A DNA stretch of 64,000 nucleotides. It comes from G963923955 sp963923955 (GTDB lineage: Bacteria > Pseudomonadota > Gammaproteobacteria > Eutrophobiales > Eutrophobiaceae). The position numbers were made by a program, and so were the translations under genes. The notes under the pieces are model-generated. The model was not told the origin of the DNA, made no database searches, and saw nothing but the letters and a program-made list of their open reading frames with translations. Positions 17,346 through 25,036 of this stretch are shown piece after piece. The stretch is from contig OZ000552.1 of the NCBI GenBank assembly GCA_963923955.1, positions 186,001 to 250,000 of the forward strand. The letters are read 5' to 3'. Every line of letters starts with the position of its first letter. Position 1 is the first letter of the stretch.

Positions 17346-18323
17346 CTAAAAGCCGACGACACGCTCGATCAGCCAGAAAGCGGCGCTGCCGCCGGCGCTG
17401 TAGCTGGTTACAAGGCCAAGCCCGGCCAGGCCGTCAACAAACAGGCGCTGCAGGAGCCTTATAAGGAGCAGGGCAAGGATGATAAACAGCAGCTGTCCCA
17501 ATTCGACGCCGACGTTAAACAGCAACAGCGCCATCGGTATATCGGTTTCCGGCAGACCGATCTCGGCTAAGGCCCCGGCAAAGCCCAGGCCATGCACCAG
17601 CCCGAAGAGCGCCGCAAGTAGCCAGGGCCGGCGTTTCGTCAAAGAGCCTTCATTCCCGCGTAAAAGCTCGCGCGCCAGCAAGACAATGCTGAGCGCGATC
17701 AGTGCCTCGACCGGCGCGGCGGGGAAATGCACCCATCCCAGTACACTGGCCGCCAGGGTGATGCTGTGGCCTAAGGTAAAGGCCGTGATCGTCTTGATCA
17801 GCGCCCCCAAGCCTCTTAGCAAAAGCAGCAGCAGTAAGACAAACAAAAGGTGATCCGGCCCACCCAGGATGTGCTCCACGCCCAGGCGCAGGTAATACGG
17901 CTTGCTATCCGGCGCTGAAGCGCTCTCCTCCGGCAGCACAAAGGCCGGGTTTTTCCGATTCAGGAGCGCCGTGTGTGATGCGCCGTCTTGAGACTGGAAC
18001 CTGAGCAGTACATCGCTGATGCCGGCCTTAAGTCCGGCCACGGCTATGCGCCTGCCGGGCAATGGACTTTCCCCGCAGTCCAGCGTCCATCGTTGATGGA
18101 GCAGCCCTTGCAGTGGATAGGGGGCCACCGTGCCGACCACCTTGCAATCCGCCGGAAAGATGGGGTGGAGCGGCAAGACGCGCTGGTTGCGCACCGGCCG
18201 CGTCCAGTTCACCGCCAGTATGCCGGCCGGTGCCTGTCGTATCTCCAGGTGCGCCGGGCGTGATTCGTGGGCGTTAAGTGATGGCGACAGCGACAGACAT
18301 AGCAACAGGGCTGTGAATCTCAT
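17346..18323 (-). CDS. HupE/UreJ family membrane protein
   Basis: 325 residues. A signal peptide (residues 1-18, ending LNAHES) and an extracytoplasmic domain of about 150 residues precede the conserved HupE/UreJ block LRLGVEHILGGPDHLLFVLL with its two His and Asp, then six hydrophobic helices including FTLGHSITLA and GLVHGLGFAGAL. Members are implicated in nickel or other metal permeation, but this N-terminally extended group without hydrogenase or urease genes has no proven substrate. It follows the PPIase gene by 51 bases on the same strand; the two are probably one operon. Confidence 0.88.
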   Translation of the reverse strand: MRFTALLLCLSLSPSLNAHESRPAHLEIRQAPAGILAVNWTRPVRNQRVLPLHPIFPADCKVVGTVAPYPLQGLLHQRWTLDCGESPLPGRRIAVAGLKAGISDVLLRFQSQDGASHTALLNRKNPAFVLPEESASAPDSKPYYLRLGVEHILGGPDHLLFVLLLLLLLRGLGALIKTITAFTLGHSITLAASVLGWVHFPAAPVEALIALSIVLLARELLRGNEGSLTKRRPWLLAALFGLVHGLGFAGALAEIGLPETDIPMALLLFNVGVELGQLLFIILALLLIRLLQRLFVDGLAGLGLVTSYSAGGSAAFWLIERVVGF

Positions 18324-18374
18324 CTTCGCCGACTATACCCTTTGGCCGACACAAAACCATACGGTGCCGCCAAT

Positions 18375-19214
18375 TTATTCATCCTCAATGTTCACTTCAT
18401 AGCGCTCGCGCATGGCCTGATAAGACTTTTCTTTGAGCTCGCCTAATTGCCTGTTCATCAGATCGGCTAAGAGCTTTTCTTTTATGTTCGAGAATGCGGG
18501 TAGATACGATGCGCTTATGTTGTCTATGCGCACCAGATGGCTGCCGTAGGCGGACTGTAGCGGCCCGCTCCAGGTGTTCGGGTCAAGTGCAAACAGGGCC
18601 GCGGCAAAATCAGCCCCGAATAGCTGTGCCACTCGCTGTTCTTGTCGGTCCGTATAGCTTGATGGCAGGATAAAATTATCGCCGTATTGCGCGATGCTCT
18701 GTGCATTTTGAGCCGCGGTCAACTCTTGCAAAACGGCCTTGACCCGGGCCTGCAGCGCTTCGCCGTGTCGTTCATTGTTAAAATAAATGTGGCGAAAACT
18801 TCTCTTCTCCGGCACCCGATAACGCGCCTTGTTCTGCTCGAAGTATTCCATCAGCGCGGCATCATCAGGTGTCTCAAGCTGCGCCATGTTGGCCGATAAA
18901 AAGCGCATCTTTTGAATCATACGGCGGCGGATAATGCTATCGTTTTCATCCAGGCCCAGGCGCCTTGCCTCCCGGAACAAGACCTCTTCCTGGATCCGGG
19001 ATTTGATTAATTCGTCCAGTGTCTCCTCATCGGCTGCGCCGCCGTTTTGCAGCCGCCATTGCTCACGTAGCTGTTCAATGTCGCTTGCGCTGATATTGAT
19101 CGTATTGGTGAAGGCCGCATGCTCGTCATCGGAAGCAAGTTCATAGAAGCCGAATAGCAAGACGCCGATGATCAGGAAATGGAGCAGGGGTTCGCGTAGC
19201 AGATTATTCAGCAT
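18375..19214 (-). CDS. Membrane-anchored peptidyl-prolyl isomerase/SurA-like chaperone
   Basis: 279 residues from ATG at 19214. One N-terminal transmembrane helix (LLHFLIIGVLLFGFYELAS) is followed by a SurA_N-like helical region (ISASDIEQLREQWRLQNG, DELIKSRIQEEVLFREA) and a parvulin-like domain (RSFRHIYFNNER ... GSHLVRIDNI). Expected on the periplasmic side of the inner membrane. It is upstream of and co-directional with hupE, which suggests a chaperone role for that membrane or secreted partner. The parvulin domain is rather divergent, so catalytic isomerase activity is uncertain. Confidence 0.85.
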   Translation of the reverse strand: MLNNLLREPLLHFLIIGVLLFGFYELASDDEHAAFTNTINISASDIEQLREQWRLQNGGAADEETLDELIKSRIQEEVLFREARRLGLDENDSIIRRRMIQKMRFLSANMAQLETPDDAALMEYFEQNKARYRVPEKRSFRHIYFNNERHGEALQARVKAVLQELTAAQNAQSIAQYGDNFILPSSYTDRQEQRVAQLFGADFAAALFALDPNTWSGPLQSAYGSHLVRIDNISASYLPAFSNIKEKLLADLMNRQLGELKEKSYQAMRERYEVNIEDE

Positions 19215-19318
19215 CAAAGCGCATGTCGGGTTCGGAAAATTTTAGATCGCCCGGAGATAAGGGTAAGATAGACTGCAATTCCAATTCCACTCTGCCGATC
19301 ATTATAGAGAACACAGCC

Positions 19319-20041
19319 ATGCCTGCAAAACACATCAATGCCAAGCCCGGCGATTTTGCCGACACGGTGATCATGCCCGGCGACCCCTTGCGGGCGAAGT
19401 ACATTGCGGAGAAATACCTGCAAGACGCCAGGCAGGTGAACGATGTGCGCAATATGCTGGGCTTCACCGGCACCTACAAAGAGACACGCCTGTCCGTCAT
19501 GGGGCACGGCATGGGCATCCCCTCCATTTCCATCTATGCCACCGAGCTGATCAACGAATTTGGCGTGAAAAATATTATCCGCGCCGGCAGTTGCGGGGCG
19601 GTAAGCGCCTCGATAGGACTGCGCGATATTGTCATCGGCATGGGCGCATCCACCGACTCCGCCGTCAACCGCATCCGTTTCAAGGGCTGTGACTTCGCCG
19701 CCATTGCCGATTTTGGCCTGTTGCAGAACGTGGTTGCCGCGGCCAAGGCAAGACAGATCGAGGTGCAGGTCGGCAATCTTTTCTCTGCTGATCTGTTTTA
19801 TACGCCGGCGCCGGAAATGTTTGATGTCATGGAAAAGTACAAGATACTCGGCGTGGAGATGGAGGCGGCCGGGCTCTATGGTCTGGCCGCGGAGTTCGGT
19901 GCCAGGGCTGTAACCATCTGCACGGTCAGCGATCACATCCGCAGCGGTGCCGCCCTGTCGGTGGAAGAGCGCCAATCTTCCTTTGATGAGATGATCGAGA
20001 TCGCCTTAGATGCGGCAATACGGACGGAGAAAACGCCATGA
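19319..20041 (+). CDS. deoD: Purine nucleoside phosphorylase, DeoD type
   Basis: 240 residues from ATG 19319 (MPAKHINAKPGDFADTVIMP). The conserved His near the N-terminus (His4 in E. coli), IRAGSCG, VEMEAAGLYG, the catalytic Asp in TVSDHIRSG and the later Arg in EERQSSF are all present, so this is the canonical copy acting on purine ribo- and deoxyribonucleosides. It heads a co-directional operon with a YdcZ-type permease, nupC and deoC; the stop overlaps the next ATG (ATGA). Phosphopentomutase (deoB), needed to link it to DeoC, is not in the window. Confidence 0.95.
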   Translation: MPAKHINAKPGDFADTVIMPGDPLRAKYIAEKYLQDARQVNDVRNMLGFTGTYKETRLSVMGHGMGIPSISIYATELINEFGVKNIIRAGSCGAVSASIGLRDIVIGMGASTDSAVNRIRFKGCDFAAIADFGLLQNVVAAAKARQIEVQVGNLFSADLFYTPAPEMFDVMEKYKILGVEMEAAGLYGLAAEFGARAVTICTVSDHIRSGAALSVEERQSSFDEMIEIALDAAIRTEKTP

Positions 20042-20478
20042 ACAACCTGCTACTATTAAGCGCCGCGGGCCTCATCGGCGGGCTGGCCATTGGCTTGCAG
20101 GCACCGCTCGCCAGCCTGATCGGCCAACGCCTAGGCATCCTGGAGAGTGTGTTCATCATCCACTTAGGCGGCCTCCTGGTGGCCACGGCCTTGTTAATAG
20201 CAGGCAAGGGCGGCAACCTGGCGCAGTGGCAGAGCGTGCCCTGGTATGCACTCGCCGCCGGGGTGTTCGGCGTGTTGCTGATCGGCGCGCAGGTCTATAT
20301 CATCCCCAGCCTCGGCGTGGCCGCCACCATCACCCTGATCATCAGCGGACAGCTGCTCATGGCCACCTGTGTCGATCACTTCGGCATCTTTGAAATCCCC
20401 GCCAAACCGCTTGGCTGGGAGAGGCTCGCAGGGCTGCTGATCGTGCTGCTCGGCGTCTGGCTAACAGTAAGACAGTAG
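20038..20478 (+). CDS. YdcZ/DUF606-type DMT membrane transporter
   Basis: 146 residues, almost entirely hydrophobic with five helices (for example LLLLSAAGLIGGLAIGLQAP and ATITLIISGQLLMATCVDHF). This is the small half-size member of the drug/metabolite transporter group. Start overlaps deoD by four bases and nupC follows after 30 bases. In this operon, export or import of a nucleoside-related compound is likely, but substrate is unproved. Confidence 0.82.
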   Translation: MNNLLLLSAAGLIGGLAIGLQAPLASLIGQRLGILESVFIIHLGGLLVATALLIAGKGGNLAQWQSVPWYALAAGVFGVLLIGAQVYIIPSLGVAATITLIISGQLLMATCVDHFGIFEIPAKPLGWERLAGLLIVLLGVWLTVRQ

Positions 20479-20508
20479 ATTTTCTCACGCCTCCATTCAA
20501 TAAATACC

Positions 20509-21963
20509 ATGGCGCAATTCACCGGTCTATTAGGAATCGCCGCGATCTTCTCTGCGGTCTATTTTTTCTCCCGCAACCGCCAGGCCATCAACTGGCGCCT
20601 GGTCGTGTGCGGGTTTTCCCTGCAGATCTTTCTGGCGCTGTTCATCTTGCGCACCCCCTGGGGGCAGCAGCTGTTTCTGCTGTTGGGCAACATGGTCGAG
20701 AAGGTATTGAGCTTTGCCCAGTCCGGGGCCGGTTTCGTGTTCGGCCCGCTGGCCTCGCAACCGGAGAAACTAGTCGAGATATTCGGCCCCGGCGGCAGCT
20801 TCATCTTCGTCATCCAGCTGGTGCCGGTGTTTATCTTTGTCGCCGCCTTGGCGGCCTTGGCCTATCATCTTGGCATCATGCAAAGGATAGTCGGGGCCAT
20901 GGCCTGGGTCATCTATCGGGTCATGGGGGCGAGCGGCTCGGAGGCCACGTCCAATTCAGCCAGCGTCTTTGTCGGCCAGGTAGAGGCGCAAATTCTCATC
21001 AAGCCCTTCCTCGCCACGGCAACGGAATCGGAATTGCTCGCCATGATGGCCGGCTCCATGGCCTGTATCTCCGGCGGCATCATGGCGGTCTATATCAACT
21101 TAGGAATCCCGGCCAGCTATCTGATGACCGCCAGCATCATGGCCATCCCCGGCGCTTTAGTCATCGCCAAGATCCTCTATCCGGAGACGGAAAAATCCAT
21201 GACCCGGGGCGTGATTAAACTTGATCTGAAAAGTGAATCGGTGAATGCCGTGGATGCCATCGTGATCGGCGCCGGCGATGGCCTGAAGATCGGCCTGGTG
21301 GTAACGGCCATGCTGATCGCCTTCATCTCCACCATCGCCATGATTGATTATTTACTCGGCAAGCTCGGCCTGTTTTTGGCCGATGTCTTTTTCGGCGGCG
21401 CGCCAGAAGCAATTTTCCTGAACCTGGATTTCAACGACTTAACCCTTAGCAACATCTTGGGCGCCCTGTTCTATTATCTGGCGCTACTCATGGGCGTACC
21501 GCTCGCCGATGCCTTAGCAGTCGCCAGCCTGATGGGCACCAAGCTGGTGATCAACGAGTTCGTGGCCTATTCCCAGCTCTCGCCCCTGCTCGCCGACGGC
21601 GTACTCTCAGCCAAGTCCGTCATCATCGCCAGCTTTGCGCTGTGCGGCTTTGCCAATTTCTCCTCGGTGGCCATGCTGGTCGGCGGCATCGGGGAGATGA
21701 TCCCGGAACGCAAACACGAGTTGGCAAGGCTCGGCATACCGGCCATGATCTGCGGCACCCTCGCCTCCTATCTCTCCGCAACGATTGCCGGTATCATATA
21801 CCTAGAACCGGACGCCGCCCTGTATGATTCGAATATTCTGCCGCTCGCGGTGATGCTAATCAGCGCGGCGATCATTATCAGCTTCGGCGTCAATGAGAGA
21901 TGGCCCGGAAAGATAGGACGTAACCAGCACCTGATAAGCCTGAAAAGACTGCTATTGAAATGA
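20509..21963 (+). CDS. nupC: NupC-type concentrative nucleoside transporter
   Basis: 484 residues, somewhat longer than E. coli NupC. CNT-family hallmarks: PWGQQLFLLLGN, GFVFGPLA, FIFVIQLVPVFIF, SASVFVGQVEAQILIKPF, MACISGGIMAVYINLG, KLVINEFVAY and FALCGFANFSSVAMLVGGIG, with 9-10 membrane helices. It imports nucleosides with an ion gradient, feeding the phosphorylase encoded two genes upstream. The stop overlaps the deoC start (ATGA). Confidence 0.94.
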   Translation: MAQFTGLLGIAAIFSAVYFFSRNRQAINWRLVVCGFSLQIFLALFILRTPWGQQLFLLLGNMVEKVLSFAQSGAGFVFGPLASQPEKLVEIFGPGGSFIFVIQLVPVFIFVAALAALAYHLGIMQRIVGAMAWVIYRVMGASGSEATSNSASVFVGQVEAQILIKPFLATATESELLAMMAGSMACISGGIMAVYINLGIPASYLMTASIMAIPGALVIAKILYPETEKSMTRGVIKLDLKSESVNAVDAIVIGAGDGLKIGLVVTAMLIAFISTIAMIDYLLGKLGLFLADVFFGGAPEAIFLNLDFNDLTLSNILGALFYYLALLMGVPLADALAVASLMGTKLVINEFVAYSQLSPLLADGVLSAKSVIIASFALCGFANFSSVAMLVGGIGEMIPERKHELARLGIPAMICGTLASYLSATIAGIIYLEPDAALYDSNILPLAVMLISAAIIISFGVNERWPGKIGRNQHLISLKRLLLK

Positions 21964-22643
21964 ACAACGATAACGAACCGCTTGCCGGCCTGATTGACCA
22001 TACCCTGCTCAGGCCGGAAACCACCGCCGCCAACATCCGGCAACTCGCACAAGAGGCCCGGGCGCATGAGTTCTGCTCGGTTTGTATCTTGCCCGCCTAT
22101 GTCTCGCTGGCGGCGGAATTGCTGCAAGAATCAGAAGTAGGCGTTTGCACGGTCATCGGCTTTCCCCTAGGCGCAACGGAGACACAGGTCAAGGTTATCG
22201 AGACCGACATTGCTGTTGAGCAGGGCGCCGATGAGATAGACATGGTGATGAACATTGGTGCTTTGAAGTCTGGGCAGAGCGGCATTGTGAAATCCGACAT
22301 TGCCGCGGTCGTCGATGCAGCAAGGGGCAGGACCGTCAAGGCCATCCTGGAAACCTGCTTACTAAGCAATGATGAGAAGGCGGCGGCCTGTCGCATTGCC
22401 GTGGCCGCCGGCGTTGACTTTGTCAAGACCTCCACCGGCTTCTCCCACGGCGGCGCAACGACAGACGATGTGCGCCTGCTGCGCGAGAGCGTCGGCCCCG
22501 ATATAGGCGTCAAGGCGAGCGGCGGCATCAGGGATTACCAGAGCGCCCACGACATGGTCAAGGCCGGCGCCAACCGGCTGGGGACGAGCGCAAGCCTAAT
22601 TATCATAGGGGCCGACGAGCAAGAGGAAAGTGGTCGCAATTAA
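21960..22643 (+). CDS. deoC: Deoxyribose-phosphate aldolase
   Basis: 227 residues. Class I DERA: IDHTLLRPETT at the N-terminus, VCTVIGFPLGA, the second Lys motif VKAILETCLL, and the Schiff-base Lys in VDFVKTSTGFSHGGAT, then VKASGGIRD. It splits 2-deoxyribose-5-phosphate to acetaldehyde and glyceraldehyde-3-phosphate. Last gene of the deoD-ydcZ-nupC-deoC operon; the downstream 700 bases carry repeats only. Confidence 0.95.
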   Translation: MNNDNEPLAGLIDHTLLRPETTAANIRQLAQEARAHEFCSVCILPAYVSLAAELLQESEVGVCTVIGFPLGATETQVKVIETDIAVEQGADEIDMVMNIGALKSGQSGIVKSDIAAVVDAARGRTVKAILETCLLSNDEKAAACRIAVAAGVDFVKTSTGFSHGGATTDDVRLLRESVGPDIGVKASGGIRDYQSAHDMVKAGANRLGTSASLIIIGADEQEESGRN

Positions 22644-22719
22644 ATTATTCGTCTTATTCAAGTGAGGCCGGCGCCGTAATCCGAGCGCATACAAAGGCGC
22701 ACCTGACCGGCGGCGTATC

Positions 22720-23100
22720 TTTCCCTCATTCTTGGCTTGAACAGGAATCCATAAAGAGCGGCAAAATTCCCCCTCGAACTCCTACCCCCTGCTCCCGCTT
22801 TCCCCACTTCCGCGAGGACGAGGATGGGCGGGGGTGAAGTTCCTTCGCAGAGCCAGCCCCGTGCTGGACACGGGGAATGACGGGGGCGGCCTGAGAAGTG
22901 TATAATTACCCGTCATGCCGTGCCTGACACGGCATCCAGTTATCAACACAAGCCGCGCTCAGCGACACCTTATTCCAAGACCATCCATGCTCTCCCCCGC
23001 TGTCATTCCCGGCCTGACCGGGAATCCATAGAAAGTCCGAAGAGAAACTTTTTGGATTCCTGCTTCCGCAGGAATGACGAAGTTCTGGGCGGCCGCAACA
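22720..23100. repeat. Cluster of GTCATTCC-family palindromic repeats
   Basis: Several repeat halves lie in series: TCATTCTTGGCTTGAACAGG (22730), a GCAGAGCCAGCCCCGTGCTG unit ending GGGGAATGACGGG (22847-22885), CGTCATGCCGTGCCTGACAC (22912), TGTCATTCCCGGCCTGACCG with its partner TGGATTCCTGCTTCCGCAGG (23000-23080). With the next unit they fill the 967-bp gap between deoC and the glycosyltransferase gene. I see no convincing gene here. Confidence 0.7.
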
Positions 23101-23332
23101 GCGCTTGACGCCGCAGGCCGTCTCGCTATAATCAGCGCCCACAACAGGCAACGCACTGCTGCACCAGACTGACAAGCAAGCGGAGGCCGCCGTGCCGGAT
23201 TTCAAAATAGACGCCATGAAAAATGCAAGCACCACAGCACCCATATTTCCCCCCCCAGAAAATCCATTAAAATCAGGCAGTTACGCACGAAATCGTCCTC
23301 ATGCGCTACTTGATTCTGCCCAGCCTATATCT

Positions 23333-23464
23333 CGTCATTCCCCGTGTCTGGCACGGGGCAGGCTCTGGCTTGACCAGAAATCCATAAGAGATAAGGCAAG
23401 AAACTTTCTGGACTCTCGCCCCTGCTCACAGGCAGGGGTGACGTCCTTGCACGGGAATGACGAA
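23333..23464. repeat. GTCATTCC-family repeat, composite copy
   Basis: CGTCATTCCCCGTGTCTGGC, ATCCATAAGAG and, inverted, TTTCTGGACTCTCGCCCCTG then GGGAATGACG. It combines the two half types (GGCTTGACCAG and CCCCGTGTCTGGCACGGG) seen separately elsewhere. Confidence 0.65.
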
Positions 23465-23610
23465 AAAGAGGCCGCCAGCCGCGATCTAAACACCCGGGCT
23501 GTCGGCCGCGGCACGCTTACCCTCCCCATCGGGCTAAGCCTCGCCGCCCTCTTCACTCTGCCCGGTGCCGCCCAGGCACAGCCACCCCCACAGCCGGGCC
23601 GCCCCGGCCC

Positions 23611-24408
23611 GTGACGCTGCCAACCATCAACGCCGTCTGGATAGGCACCAGGCTCGGCCGCATGCATGCGGCCTGTCTGGCCTCCTTCGTCCGTCTTGGC
23701 CATCGAACGCGGCTGCATGCCTTTGATGCCATCGAGGATGTGCCGCCGGGCGTGGAGCTCTTTGATGCCACGCAGCTGATGGCCTCCCATGAGATTTTCC
23801 GGCACGAGGGACATGCGTCCCTGGCCTTGACCGCCGACATCTACCGCCTGCGCATCTTGCGTGAGAACTTAGGCATTTATGTCGATTGCGATGTCTATTG
23901 CTTACAACCCTTCCCGGACGCCGCATACCTCTTCGGCTGGGAGGACAAGTTCATCATCAACAATGCAGTGCTGGGGATGCCTGCCGACTCGAAGCTGCTG
24001 CGCGCCCTGTTGCGCGATGCTGAAAACCCGAAATTCATCCCGCCGCGGGCCGGCCTTAGAATCTGGCCGAAATTGCGGATGCGCCAGCTGATCGGCACTG
24101 CGGACACCCGCCCGCACCTCCCGTGGGCAAGTCTCGGCCCTCACCTGCTGACCCATCATGTCAAGCGCCTTGGGTTGCAGGGGCTCGCTCAGGATATCGA
24201 CATCTTTTATCCGCTTATTTACACCCACACGCCCCTGCTGAACCAGGCAGGGCTGAGGCTGGAAGATCTCACCACCCGGCGCAGCCTCGCCCTGCATCTG
24301 TGGAATGCGACCAACAATTTCGATGAAATCCAGCCCGGCTCCACATTGGATCAGATCGTCCGTAGTCATGCCGCGAGGGAAGATGCGTCCGTGGCGGATA
24401 ACCGATAG
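23611..24408 (+). CDS. GT32-like glycosyltransferase (DXD motif)
   Basis: 265 residues from GTG at 23611. Matches the glycosyltransferase sugar-binding-region (GT32/capsular) pattern: N-terminal INAVWIGTRLG, SLALTADIYRLRILRENLG, and the metal/nucleotide-sugar DXD in GIYVDCDVYCLQPF, then FIINNAVLGMP. A C-terminal WNATNN replaces the usual HHW-like end. Cytoplasmic; acceptor and donor unknown. It stands alone between repeat clusters, with no other polysaccharide genes nearby. A signal-peptide-like reading frame overlaps its first four bases (see rejected items). Confidence 0.8.
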   Translation: MTLPTINAVWIGTRLGRMHAACLASFVRLGHRTRLHAFDAIEDVPPGVELFDATQLMASHEIFRHEGHASLALTADIYRLRILRENLGIYVDCDVYCLQPFPDAAYLFGWEDKFIINNAVLGMPADSKLLRALLRDAENPKFIPPRAGLRIWPKLRMRQLIGTADTRPHLPWASLGPHLLTHHVKRLGLQGLAQDIDIFYPLIYTHTPLLNQAGLRLEDLTTRRSLALHLWNATNNFDEIQPGSTLDQIVRSHAAREDASVADNR

Positions 24409-24424
24409 CGGAAGGCGGAGAATA

Positions 24425-24715
24425 TCGTCATTCCTGGCCCAACCAGGAATCCATGAAAGGTCGAGTGAAACCATCTGGGTTCCTGCTTCCGCAGGAATGA
24501 CGGGAGAGGACTCAGAGGCAAGCAATGACTCGTCATTCCTGTCTTGAACAGGAATCCATAGAAAACCCGATGCAACCCTCTGGATTCCTGCCCCCGTTTT
24601 CACGGGGACATGCTTACGCAGAGCCAGCCCCGTGCTGGACACGGGGAATGACGAATCGGCAACATATCCTTTCCGTCATTCCTGGCTTGAGCAGGAATCC
24701 ATAGGAGCAAGGCGG
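24425..24715. repeat. Cluster of GTCATTCC-family palindromic repeats
   Basis: At least three units: CGTCATTCCTGGCCCAACCA with TGGGTTCCTGCTTCCGCAGG (24428-24502), CGTCATTCCTGTCTTGAACA with CTGGATTCCTGCCCCCG and GCAGAGCCAGCCCCGTGCTG (24531-24653), and CGTCATTCCTGGCTTGAGCA (24674). They separate the glycosyltransferase gene from the trp promoter. Confidence 0.7.
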
Positions 24716-24760
24716 ATTTGACCATAACAAAAGGGCAACAGGGGATGAACATAAAGGAGC

Positions 24761-24789
24761 TTGACTCCGATTCTCAGGCTGGGTATCTT
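24761..24789 (+). promoter_or_regulatory. Probable trp operon promoter
   Basis: TTGACT (24761-24766), a 17-base spacer, then TATCTT (24784-24789). Transcription would begin at or next to 24796, the A of the trpL start codon. No other good sigma-70 pair lies between the repeats and trpL. Confidence 0.6.
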
Positions 24790-24795
24790 GCGGAC

Positions 24796-24867
24796 ATGAA
24801 CGCAAACGGCAGCATTCGTAGAAACCGGCAATGGTGGCAGCGGCTATCAGGGCGGGCGATTGCGTAA
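24796..24867 (+). CDS. trpL: trp leader peptide with tandem Trp codons
   Basis: A 23-residue reading frame that starts MNANGSIRRNRQWWQRLS, with two adjacent Trp codons at residues 13-14 (24832-24837). It is followed by a terminator-like hairpin 27 bases after the stop and then trpE, the classical arrangement for ribosome-mediated attenuation. No ribosome binding site precedes the ATG, and the predicted transcript start coincides with it, so the leader is probably translated from a leaderless message, as reported for trpL in Sinorhizobium meliloti. Confidence 0.82.
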   Translation: MNANGSIRRNRQWWQRLSGRAIA

Positions 24868-24892
24868 ATTTTGAAAGACAGTCATGCATTGC

Positions 24893-24922
24893 AAAAAGCC
24901 CGCTCATCGAAGCGGGTTTTTT
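24893..24922 (+). terminator. trp attenuator (intrinsic terminator)
   Basis: CCCGCT-CATCGA-AGCGGG (24899-24916) flanked by AAAAAG and TTTTTTG. The left arm can alternatively pair with upstream GGCGGGCG (24851-24858), which overlaps the end of trpL and would act as antiterminator when ribosomes stall at the Trp codons. It lies 115 bases before trpE. Confidence 0.8.
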
Positions 24923-25036
24923 GTTTTTACGAGGCTGTTTTTTTCGGCGGCTGGGGCGATGCTTGCGTGAGAAAATCCAGACACGCCGCTTGGCGATCTT
25001 TTGCGTTCATACATTAACCATTCAAGAGCACAAAAA

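Noticed and set aside
23192..23614. 140-codon frame ending in a signal-peptide-like, Pro-rich stretch that overlaps the glycosyltransferase start by four bases
   Set aside because: Most of it reads through a GTCATTCC repeat and it has no ribosome binding site or recognisable domain. The last 35 codons could be a remnant, but support is too thin.
22700..24720. CRISPR array
   Set aside because: Repeats are irregularly spaced, palindromic and of different lengths, with no uniform spacers or cas genes.
24796..24922. Trp-responsive riboswitch or TRAP-binding leader
   Set aside because: No repeated (G/U)AG triplets or T-box features; the tandem Trp codons and hairpin explain the region as classical attenuation.
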